From positions 20,871,376 to 20,935,375 of the forward strand of contig NC_092567.1 of assembly GCF_037975245.1 (NCBI RefSeq): DNA of 64,000 nt. Reading direction: 5' to 3'. Position 1 is the stretch's first letter. Every line of letters begins with the position of its first letter. The DNA is from Apostichopus japonicus. Taxonomy: Eukaryota > Echinodermata > Holothuroidea > Aspidochirotida > Stichopodidae. This document shows positions 30,656 to 39,846 of this stretch, piece by piece. Under the pieces are notes generated by a model. The model did not search any database. It saw nothing but the letters and a program-made list of their open reading frames with translations, and was not told the origin of the DNA. The position numbers and the translations under genes are program-made.

Positions 30656-33432
30656 AATATAATCAAGATGTCCTCAAGTATTACTTCATATTCTTGTCAT
30701 GTAGTATAAACGGAGGATAACCCATCGATCAACTCTGGGAAACGAAATAAAAGAAAAACCAAAATAAATACGGACTACATATCGTTTAATTTTTTCTGCT
30801 CGTGTTTTTATTTATCGATGTTTATAGATGCCATAATTATTAATTGGCAAAACTCTGAATAAGTCTTTAAGAAGTTTGTGCTTGTTAATGACCTAACCTT
30901 TTATAGGTTTTCATAAATTACGTTTAAAAAAAGCGACTGTTTGAAAGTCTACAATAAATACAACGATAAACTACGCATTGATCTAATCTTAAAGCAGCTA
31001 TATAGTTGCGGTTCACAACTGATAACAAAAATTATACATTGATTCGAACTATGCATTCGAATTATGCATTGATTCGAACATTACTGTTCATTACAATTAA
31101 GTATACGTGAACATTAACATACATATATACACTATAGTATTTCTTTTAGCCTAACAAGAGGTGCAATCATTTTGTGGCAGTAGATTAACCCTTGATGACA
31201 ATATCAAAGCCAAGTACCGCCCTGGATGTTATATTCATATTGTACTGGACATATGTATTTACATTTATAATACTTTTCATGTAGTAATATTTTGTCTTGA
31301 TAGCTGTATTGCAGTTTCCCTTATTAGAGAGAAATGACAGGTAATTATACAGATAGTTTGTGTAACCCAAATTTACTTCGGGGATTTGAAAATAATCATC
31401 GTCCGCCTATTATAAACATTTCATATCCTATCAGAAGGACCCCTTACATTATGTTATCTTAACCTATGACTTAAACCACTCTTTTACATTTTTAGTGAAA
31501 AACAGAGTGATTTTTGTGTAGGTTCTCAAGTAAAATGTTGAAGAAGTATACATATTCGGCTTGATATCATAATTTGGTGAAATGTTAAATAATCAGCATG
31601 ACAGGATTACTTATTACGATTTCACGGCTATAGAAAATGATTGAATGTATGCACGTATGGACGCCCTTAATTCTGTATTCAAATCCATTACATACTCCCC
31701 TTTACTTGTGTATGGATGAAAACAGTCATAGACATCATCTTTGTATAACGTTTACAGAAGGATGAAAATAATAAAAGTCCATCATTTGCTAAAAAATATT
31801 TCAACCAAACAAAACGACTGTTTGGAGGTAAGCGGGAAGAATGTACATGAAGAGAATTGTATTTTAAGGAGGGGAGTGTGTAACAAGGATAGTTCTTACA
31901 GATTCTTTGTCATGTGAAAGATGTCGAAGATGTGATGATTGCAGTCGTAGAATATCGATCACAATTGGCGCAGCTGTAGAGAATTTACTTGACATGACTT
32001 TTCATAAGACAATAAGTTCAATAAAACAATGACCCTGGAAGAAAGACAAATTTCAGAGACAGGTCCGTAAAAGAGTTTCTTTGTTTGGAGCTTTCAAGAC
32101 CAGCATGAAGTAACAAGAATAGAACGCAGTTGTTTAAAAAAAAAACGAAAGTATAACTATACAAGTGTTTTTGTGCGATACACATTAAAATTTCTATAGA
32201 TTGTATTGTTTAATTTGTAGTTAAATAAAGGGCGATTTATACAAATTATCTATAAATCTGTTCCTTTATCGACTTTCAGCTGCGAATTATAGAGAGGGTT
32301 CAATCGCCAGGAGGAAGATTTCTGAACAACTGGGCGTGGCTTCTTCGGCTCGTCATATCTATAATAATAAAATAATAATACAAAAAAAAATCACCACCAA
32401 AATAAAAGGGAAGAAAACATGAAAATATAGAGATAAAAGAAGACAAACAAATGGACACAGAAATTAATTACCTGTAATGAACGATATTTGGGTAAATAGT
32501 TTCAACAGGACTATATTCGGAAACAAGCATGAATGGAGATCGTCTGCTAATGGTAGACGACCAAATCTGAGGCAAAGCTATACACGGGAAAGTGGAATTT
32601 ATATTAAGACTGGAGGACGAGATGAATAATATCAACAAGGACGACGAAATCGCAAAAAAATATATTCAAGTATGCGTGTAAACACGTAGACTTAGATAAT
32701 CCGAGTACAACAGCATGAGTACCAGCATACAAACAAAATTTATCATTAGCATGTGTACAGAATTTAAGTATACAAGCCTCTGACTGCGAATATACGAGTA
32801 ATTAATCTTTCACTAGTTTCTAAATTAGATTTCCCACGATGCCTCGAGTACAATGACGAGTACACAGAGCCATGAGGGTACTGAGTATCATTCATAACAT
32901 ATGCGAGAATACGAGCACAAGAAGGAACTCACTTCAAGTATGGTACTAAAGATACGCCAGAAATATTTTTGCCAAAATGTGTTGAGGATACCCTCTAATG
33001 TTGACACAATCTTCCAATTGTTCTACAAATTTTGCTCCAAAAGTTCGAATGGAGGAGAAGGAGGAGGAGGTGGACAACACTTTTCTTCTTATACTTTTGG
33101 GGTCTGGCGCCACCATTTTCCATGTATACATTTTTATTATTTTTGTCAACGTTGTTGTCATATGAACTTTGTAAGCATATTTTGTACTCTACATACCTCA
33201 CACGAGTGAGGTGCACATGCAGAGATTAAATAAACTTAAACTTAATCTTAAACTTTTGGTGACATGGGGGAGGGGGTGGCACCTAATCCCTTTACACGTC
33301 GCCGGAGCCTATATGAAAATTTGCAGCAGTAAGAGCTCGTTAGCACCATCTAGGTATATGATAAATATCATGATGTGTATAGTTACAGCCGAAACTTTGG
33401 AATAAAAAACACAAAAAGGGAAACAAAAATAG
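30656..33432. other. Intergenic stretch between PTGR1 and TSP-C
   Basis: Mostly AT-rich with no firm gene. One weak terminal-exon candidate on the minus strand is listed at 32,250. PTGR1 and TSP-C converge on this interval. Confidence 0.5.
32250..32358 (-). other. Candidate terminal coding exon with NPLY motif (unassigned)
   Basis: On the minus strand an acceptor (TTATTATTATAG) is followed by an open frame of 35 residues starting YDEPKKPRPVVQKSSSW, then RLNPLYNSQLK, to TAG. It is basic and proline/serine-rich with an NPxY motif, like the cytoplasmic tail of a membrane receptor. It reads in phase 1 or 2 only, so it cannot follow a phase 0 tetraspanin exon. No upstream exon was found, so this may be chance. 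Confidence 0.2.
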
Positions 33433-34046
33433 TTCAGTCGGTGAAATTGAAAAAAGGACAAACTAAGATTGAGAAAGAAACGTTAAATGAAAACCAAAAT
33501 TATGTTTTCAGATGAGGTATAGAAATTCAAATGGTTGAATGTTTGAGTGAAAGAAACAACAAAACCTTCAAAAAATGTTGAACACAGAAGAAGAAGAAGA
33601 AGAAGAAGAAGAAGAAGAAGAAGAAGAAGAAGAAGAAGAAGAAGAAGAAGAAGAAGAAGAAGAAGAAGAAGAAGAAGAAGAAGAAGAAGAAGAAGAAGAA
33701 GAAGAAGAAGAAGAAGAAGAAGAAGAAGAAGAAGAAGAAGAAGAAGAAGAAGAAGAAGAAGAAGAAGAAGAAGAAGAAGAAGAAGAAGAAGAAGAAGAAG
33801 AAGAAGAAGAAGAAGAAGAAGAAGAAGAAGAAGAAGAAGAAGAAGAAGAAGAAGAAGAAGAAGAAGAAGAAGAAGAAGAAGAAGAAGAAGAAGAGAAACT
33901 GTCAGTGAAATTGAGAAAGGTCAAATTCAAGTTTGAAAAAGGAACGTTAATTGAAGACCAAAATTATGTTTTCAGATGAGGCATAGAAATTCAAATGTTT
34001 GAATGTTTGATTGAAAGAAACCACAAAACCTTCCAAAAATTAATGA
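33433..34046 (+). repeat. Direct duplication of about 150 bp flanking the GAA tract
   Basis: The left copy (33,433-33,585) and right copy (33,895-34,046) share CCAAAATTATGTTTTCAGAT, GAGG(T/C)ATAGAAATTCAAATG, TTGAATGTTTGA.TGAAAGAAA and ACAAAACCTTC in the same order and orientation, with a few substitutions. They bracket the GAA repeat exactly. Confidence 0.85.
33586..33894 (+). repeat. Uninterrupted (GAA)n, about 103 copies
   Basis: Pure GAA/TTC trinucleotide repeat of 309 bp with no interruption visible. All six frames except those with stops in the flanks are open, giving poly-Glu, poly-Lys/Arg and poly-Ser frames that are not genes. Long GAA tracts are known to form triplex or sticky DNA and to be unstable. 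Confidence 0.97.
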
Positions 34047-35065
34047 AATTAAGTTAGTCCGCTAAGCATGGCAATGTAAGTAATGACACGATTCAAATAC
34101 CCTCTAAATAAAATAATTCTTTATGGAAGTAATATTTATATATTTCATGTTTAAAAAAAAAAATATATATATATATATATTGGTCAACTAATACTAAAAT
34201 TTGGAAAACAAATAAACGAAGGTTAATTGGAATCGCCACCAACTTAGCAAGGCATATTTGAGAGTCAGGAATTATGCTCAAGAGGTCACTGGCTACAATC
34301 TTGTTCCGTCCAGTTCCATCTCAATTAAAAAGCGACATGTAAGAATACAACAATGTAACAATTTAAACCAATAACTGAAAGATAAAAAATGATGCCAGAA
34401 AACTCAAAAAAGGTACGACATAGTAATTTTAGTGATCTGCCATAACAACGTGTGTAAGTATAGACAAAAAAATCCAATCACATGTGATCTATAGCTCATG
34501 AATATAAGTTGCCCATGAGGAGCATGTAAGGGACCGTACCACACCTAACTGAATAATCACTGGCGGAAGAATATTTTTCTGATGTAGCAGGAGAAGGAGG
34601 TGGTGGGTGTGCTGTCGTTGGTGATCATTCTATTAATTTTTATATTTGTTTTATTTCATTTTTTGTATGGAAGCAAAATTTTGCTTAACGGGTTGAGGAG
34701 AGAGTGGGCAATTGGGGTTGATCGAGTCAGTGGTCTCAGTCCACAAGAACCTATTTTTTATGTAAATTGGATGACATGCAACAATGAGTTTCATAATGTG
34801 AACAACCTTTTGTTCAAACCGATAGTGACGTTGAAAGTTTGGGGAACTAGGAAGGGTGCGAGAACGGGTGGGAGGTTTTACAAAGGGCCAGCCCACAAAT
34901 TATTGGAAGAAACAACAATGACCCACATACTCCCTCCCAACTCCTGTACTTCCGCCGTTGCTAATACATTCATTAAGTGTGGTGAGGTCTCTCCCAGTTC
35001 AGAAAGTTATATGCAAGGGCAGGATACCGTTACAAAAGCAGCGAGGTAGAGGTCGATCGATGTCT
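34047..35065. other. 3' flank of TSP-C
   Basis: Likely includes the TSP-C 3' UTR on the minus strand: AATAAA reads at 34,655-34,650, about 410 nt after the stop. A 149-codon open frame on the + strand (34,600-35,049) has no recognisable features. Confidence 0.5.
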
Positions 35066-35799
35066 TTACTTTGTGTCTTCGGGTTTGGAATAGGATCTAC
35101 CGCAGCAGGTATTCTTGGGATCGTTACCGAACTTATGGAGGAATATCAGGATCGCCACAAACAACAACAGGAGGACCTGAGATGGTTAGAATAGAAAGGG
35201 GAAAAAAAAAGAAAAGAAACTCGTAATCATTCCCGTCACAAACTTGTATATGTATACGTATATGTATACGTATATATGTGTGTATACGTATATGTATACG
35301 TTTATGTATACTTATATATGTATACGTATATGTATATGTATACGTATAAGTATATGTATACTTATATGCATACGTATATGTATACTAATATGTATACGTA
35401 TATGTATACTTATATGCATACGTATATGTATACTAATATGTATACGTATACGTTTATTTATAAGTATATGTATATTTATATGTTAATGTATATGTTTATA
35501 TGTATGTATACGTATATGTATACGTATATACTTATACGTATACGTGTATGTATATGTATACTTATTTGTATACGTAAACGTTTATTTATATGTATACGTT
35601 TCTATATATATACGTATATGTGTTGGTATACGTATATGTTTATGGATACGTATATGTATACGTATATGTATATGCTATGTATACTGATACTATACGTTTA
35701 CGTAGAAATACAATACAGCGTTCTCACAGAACTCTAAAGTCGCTTTAAATCGTCAACGTTCCTTATTGTTTTGTATTTTTATCTGAATTACGTATAACG

Positions 35800-35831
<32 letters not shown>

Positions 35832-36050
35832 TATAATTATATATGGTATAAACAGTTTTGTTTTAAAGAATGTCATTGAATATGTTGTAACTCCTCTTAT
35901 TTACCTGAAGTAGAAAGCAGATGAGGACGACTGTCCCAACAGCTCCAAGACCTCTGAATGTCGCATCGATCAAATAATCTCCGCATCCCTTGATAAGAAA
36001 AAGAAATTAATAGACATTTAACCATTTTTGCAATAATATGATTTATATAC

Positions 36051-36099
<49 letters not shown>

Positions 36100-36308
36100 G
36101 ACAAACACCTTCAGTGGAATTACGGCCTTCCTTACCGGTTTCGAACCTCTTGACATACAATCAGCGTCCACAGCCTAGTGGTTAGGGTGTCCGCGTATAG
36201 ACAGCCTCCACCGGGATTCGAACCCGGACCTCCCGCCCGGGTTCGAATCCGGTGGAGGCTGGAAGTTTTTTCACTGTCCTTGATTTTCCAACTCTTTAGG
36301 ATATCAAT

Positions 36309-36360
<52 letters not shown>

Positions 36361-38693
36361 CATACATTTCTAGGATTTCTGAATTAGTTTCTGTCCGATT
36401 TTGGCAATTAACCGGTACCGGGTTTATTTCTTCCGTATCCGAAAGCAAAATCTTCCCATCCCGTCGCCCCCCCCCCCACCCGTCCTTATACCAGTCATAT
36501 ATACCACTGGTTGGATCGAGGTGAAAACTAGTCTCGACTGTTAAGAATGAAAATGATCCCAACTGGATGTAAAGACTTCTCAATATTGTTGACATTCCGA
36601 TATTCTTTCAACAAGACTACACACTGGGACTTTGGCGTACATATACATGGTCAATGTGATGAAAATGTACGAAAATAGCAGACTTAAGCATTACTAGTCG
36701 TCTTATTTTTTTTTGTGTTTACCTCATCCCAAACGATCACGGCGCTGATGGCTCTTGAGCAACCCTCGTAGTACGTCTCACAGCAGGAATCGGGAGGACG
36801 ATCAGCTGGAAATTGGTTGTGAAACTTGTACCAATCCAAGTGTGAAATTACACCACAGCATTGTTTCTATATGGAAGACAATATGAGTAAAACAATGTAA
36901 AAGAAAAACAGCAAAAGAAAAGAAAACTTGAATTATGTCGAAGATTTTATAATTCAATCTAACTGATTGGACTTCTAATGTAACCCGTTTTAAACTGGTG
37001 ACAAAAAAATTAAAATTATTTTTTTTACTTATAAGAAATAGAATTAAAGACCAGTCTGTAAGAACAAAATGTGTGACGTCATAAGGCAGTCCCCCTTATC
37101 CCCCTCACACTCTTTTCCACATCAAATATAGTAGGGAAGATGGTTTCCTCCCCACCCTCCTCCTCCACCTCAAACGCCCATTATGTAGCGACCAAGCTGG
37201 TATCATGGTTATACAGTTTGGATTAGGCCTATACTTACCCTTTGTTGGAGATCATCCCACACCGATGTCAACTTTTCCTCTCCTTCCTGACCGTACCGTC
37301 CTATCGTCAGTTGCGCCCTCTGTGTGATGTAATCTTGGATTTGAGGATGGTAACCACCTGACCTCCAGTGGGTAAAGGTCATGACCAGAACAGAAGCCTC
37401 CAAGCACAAGACGATGACGATTAAAATGTAGTACTATATATGTGGAGAGAAAATCATCATTCATTTGGTATTTGTGCAACTTTAAATGGCACACTCACTA
37501 GCAGGTGTAGGTACAAATTTAACTGCAAACAGGAAGTGTGGATCGTTGACCCGGAAGTGGACCATGGGGGACGCAGTGTTAAAAAATTGTTATCAATTCG
37601 GGTAGGTTAAAGAAGGATGGAGAGCATATGTTGCACATAGACACAGATACGGGAGGAGTGAATTACTACAATTCATTGCCAGTATGTACACAATTAATTA
37701 CATGGCCACTCACTCGATCACTAGCGTACCAAGTGTATAGGTAATTCAGAACGCGGAAGGAAGCAGAAAGGGGTTTATTTGGGGGGGGGGGCAGAGAGGA
37801 GTGAACGAAATTTATTTCATTTCTTTGCAACGCAACCAAGCTGCAATCCATTTACAAACTTTTAAGAAGTACCACAAAACATGAATTCGCTTTACATGCT
37901 CAATTGTATAAAAGTGGAAATACTTACCCAAATTAAAGCACAGACGTCTGCTCTAAACGCTACCACACAACCGAAGGCACGAGACGCATAGTATGATAAC
38001 GGCAGCTATCAATAGGAGGATGGCCACGTAGATGTAAGGTAAGCTCGGGATGAGAATGGCTAACGAACGGCCAGGCCATTTATAAAGAGAACAATAGACG
38101 CGATCAGTAAACCGATCCCTGAGAGCTGTTCAGTAAGATGAAAAAACGGGATTGCTATAGTGTGCGGTAGTTTAAATGACCAACGTAGAGCGCGCTATGT
38201 TTGATAGACTTGGAACAAGCATGGCTAATGTTTAGTTAGATGAACATATGGAATCACTAGTACGGTAGTCTAAAATGACCTAAATAGATGGCGCAATGTT
38301 CGATAGACTTGGAACAAGCATGGCTAATGTTTAGTTAGATGAACATATATGATTACTAGTACGGTAGTCAAAAGTGACCGAAGTGGAGGGCGCTATGTAC
38401 GGTAGACTTGGGGAACAACGAACCAATTTTGGGAAATTTAGAATCCACCCCTTCCAACCCCACCCCCCCCCATACCCCTTCCCGACCACACCAATTTGGA
38501 CATCCTGTGAATGTCATTGAAAAAAAATATATTTATTGACTGATAGATTACAGTCGGCAAGAAAATAGAGGGCTCAATGTAAGTGAAATGTGACTTCATT
38601 TAACAAATGTTCAGGGCGCAATTTACTTACCATTAATATAACATTCAAGAAGCTAACAAAGCACTGGACACACTCAATGGCGCAGCAACACAT
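35066..38693 (-). CDS. Tetraspanin TSP-C, frame disrupted in exon 2
   Basis: Four-pass membrane scaffold protein. Exons in transcription order: 38,693-38,631; 38,125-37,928; 37,433-37,239; 36,866-36,723; 35,988-35,905; 35,176-35,066, about 264 codons. All junctions are phase 0 with good splice sites. Start MCCCAIECVQC is Cys-rich, a likely palmitoylation site. Exon 3 carries TM3 (YYILIVIVLCLEASVLVM). Exon 4 has the large-loop CCG, PPDSCC and EGC motifs. Exon 5 begins GC and enters TM4. Exon 6 completes TM4 (VLLLLFVAILIFLHKF) and ends CCGRSYSKPEDTK. Exon 2 has the right length (198 nt) and ends, but its middle third reads in another frame, so the literal translation stops at TAG 38,062-38,060. 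All other exons are intact. It is either a recent pseudogene or has two sequence errors. Confidence 0.85.
35246..35708. repeat. TATACGTATATG tandem repeat in TSP-C intron 5
   Basis: About 460 bp of imperfect GTATACGTATAT units, self-complementary, so either strand can form many small hairpins. Tyr/Met/Thr-rich open frames here are repeat artefacts. Confidence 0.9.
35798..35845. repeat. AT microsatellite
   Basis: TA dinucleotides in TSP-C intron 5. Confidence 0.8.
36043..36098. repeat. AT microsatellite
   Basis: TA dinucleotides in TSP-C intron 4, just left of the tRNA-like sequence. Confidence 0.85.
36171..36262 (+). repeat. tRNA-derived sequence with inverted B-box hairpin
   Basis: GCCTAGTGGTTAGGGTGTCCG (36,173 on) matches a tRNA A-box region and GGGTTCGAATCC (36,239-36,250) matches a B-box. 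Between them CAGCCTCCACCGG-ATTCGAACCCGG (36,202-36,226) is the reverse complement of the B-box arm at 36,236-36,261, apart from one extra G, across a 9-nt loop. A normal tRNA does not have this, so it is a rearranged SINE or pseudo-tRNA. Confidence 0.65.
36305..36364. repeat. AT microsatellite
   Basis: TA dinucleotides in TSP-C intron 4. Confidence 0.85.
37024..37168. repeat. Dispersed repeat, copy 1
   Basis: About 140 bp highly similar to 43,068-43,210. Shared runs include AGACCAGTCTGTAA, AACAAAATGTGTGACGTCAT, AAGGCAGTC, CCCCCTCACACTCTTTTCCA and CATCAAATATAGTAGGG. It lies in TSP-C intron 3 and includes a CRE-type TGACGTCA. Confidence 0.85.
37928..38125 (-). pseudogene. TSP-C exon 2 with two compensating frameshifts
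   Basis: The exon starts in phase 0 with LSGIGLLIASIVLFINGLAV (TM1) and ends in phase 0 with AFGCVVAFRADVCALIW (end of TM2). The middle, LAILIPSLPYIYVAILLLI and on, is an obvious TM2 but is in the frame one base earlier. One shift lies at about 38,075-38,062 and the opposite one at about 37,990-37,976. The direct frame meets TAG, TGA and TAG stops inside. Total length equals the 198-nt TSP-B exon 2, so the two changes cancel. Confidence 0.8.
38163..38412. repeat. Tandem repeat, about 100-bp unit x 2.5
   Basis: Units begin at CGGTAGT near 38,164, 38,263 and 38,362 and share GATAGACTTGGAACAAGC, ATGGCTAATGTTTAGTTAGA and TGAACATAT. The array lies in TSP-C intron 1. Confidence 0.85.
38631..38693 (-). 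CDS. TSP-C exon 1
   Basis: Encodes 21 residues, MCCCAIECVQCFVSFLNVIL plus M, and ends at ATG|GTAAGT in phase 0, matching exon 2. The N-terminal Cys cluster followed by the start of TM1 is typical of tetraspanins. Confidence 0.8.
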
Positions 38694-38768
38694 CGTGGTT
38701 ATTAAGTAACACTATCTAACCTGTGATTGTTAAAAGGAACCAAAAAAAAATACAAAGAAAAATAAATA

Positions 38769-38845
38769 GTCTATGCATTTTTAATATTATTTATTTCTAT
38801 ATATAAAGTCTATGCATTTTTAATATTATTTATTTCTATATATAA
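38769..38845. repeat. 38-bp tandem duplication
   Basis: The segment AGTCTATGCATTTTTAATAT plus ATTTATTTCTATATATAA occurs twice in a row, just upstream of TSP-C. Confidence 0.9.
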
Positions 38846-38949
38846 GTGAACACCAAAAACGTGACCGGCAAATAATAAGGGGGGGGGGGGGAGCAAACAG
38901 AGACCTCGCGATTTTGAGAGAAGAGTTCTTAACCGGCAACTTAGTTATT

Positions 38950-39084
38950 CACCCGATACTCATAGCTAGTACAGTAACTACTGGTAATATTTTACCGTTA
39001 CCGTGTTACGAACACAGCGCAGTATTTACTGATGCACGATTGTGGAACATGAACAGTTACTGCACTTGCTATGAGTATCGGGTG
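38950..39084. repeat. Inverted repeat, about 30-bp arms
   Basis: CACCCGATACTCATAGC near 38,950 is matched by GCTATGAGTATCGGGTG near 39,068; flanking GTAACT/AGTTAC also pair. The loop is about 75 bp. Confidence 0.7.
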
Positions 39085-39747
39085 AGTTCAGTACTCACTT
39101 TGGGCAGCTTCTTGTATAACCATTACTATGAGTGTAGGCGTGGGGGGGGGGGGGTGGGTGGGAGTGCCAGTCATTTGTTACAACCCGGAAAGCGGTTGGG
39201 AAGGGATCTCAAGAGAACCTCACCGTTTTATGTACAAATATATGTAACTAACTGAACAACGAAAAACTGTGTGGAAATTATTATTAACCAAATTTGAAAA
39301 GAAAACAGAATATAACCCATCAAATAATGGTATGGTATTGCTCTTCATACAGCCTTAGTAACCGAATATCCGTGTTACACCTATGCGTCGGTTAGAGTAA
39401 CAAACAGCTCACAAGATAGCGCGTTCATTGGTTGTATTCCTGGGAGCTGTTCTAGCGAACGTTGGCAGGAAAACGCCACTTTATGGTGCACAACAGAAAT
39501 TAACCATGGAAGTAAGGGAAGCACTTTCATGAATTAACAGTTAAAATAATTTCTTGAAATTATTTTCATTTGACTACTTCTGGGTTTTTTTCCAAAACTG
39601 ATTTGATTGGACTGAATACAGAATCTTATACTAGAATCTCTCTATACCATTGTATCCGTAGACATTGCGAACAGAAATAAGTCGATGTGGGCTTATCATG
39701 TAAGATGCGATGAATGGATGAGAATGGAGTCAGTTCCGCGACTTTTT
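39085..39747. other. Gene-free stretch
   Basis: No exon seen. A poly-G run lies at about 39,140. Confidence 0.5.
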
Positions 39748-39796
39748 GGTTCCTTGCTGAAAGCAAAGGAACCTATGTATTCAGGTTGGCGTGTGT

Positions 39797-39846
<50 letters not shown>

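Noticed and set aside
33547-33979. Long open frames giving poly-Glu, poly-Arg and poly-Ser
   Set aside because: They are the six-frame reading of the pure GAA repeat, not genes.
34600-35049. 149-codon + strand open frame with a hydrophobic start
   Set aside because: It lies opposite the probable TSP-C 3' UTR, shows no family features, and TSP-C exon 6 on the other strand begins beside it.
35276-35737. 153-codon Tyr/Met/Thr-rich open frame
   Set aside because: Translation of the TATACG repeat.
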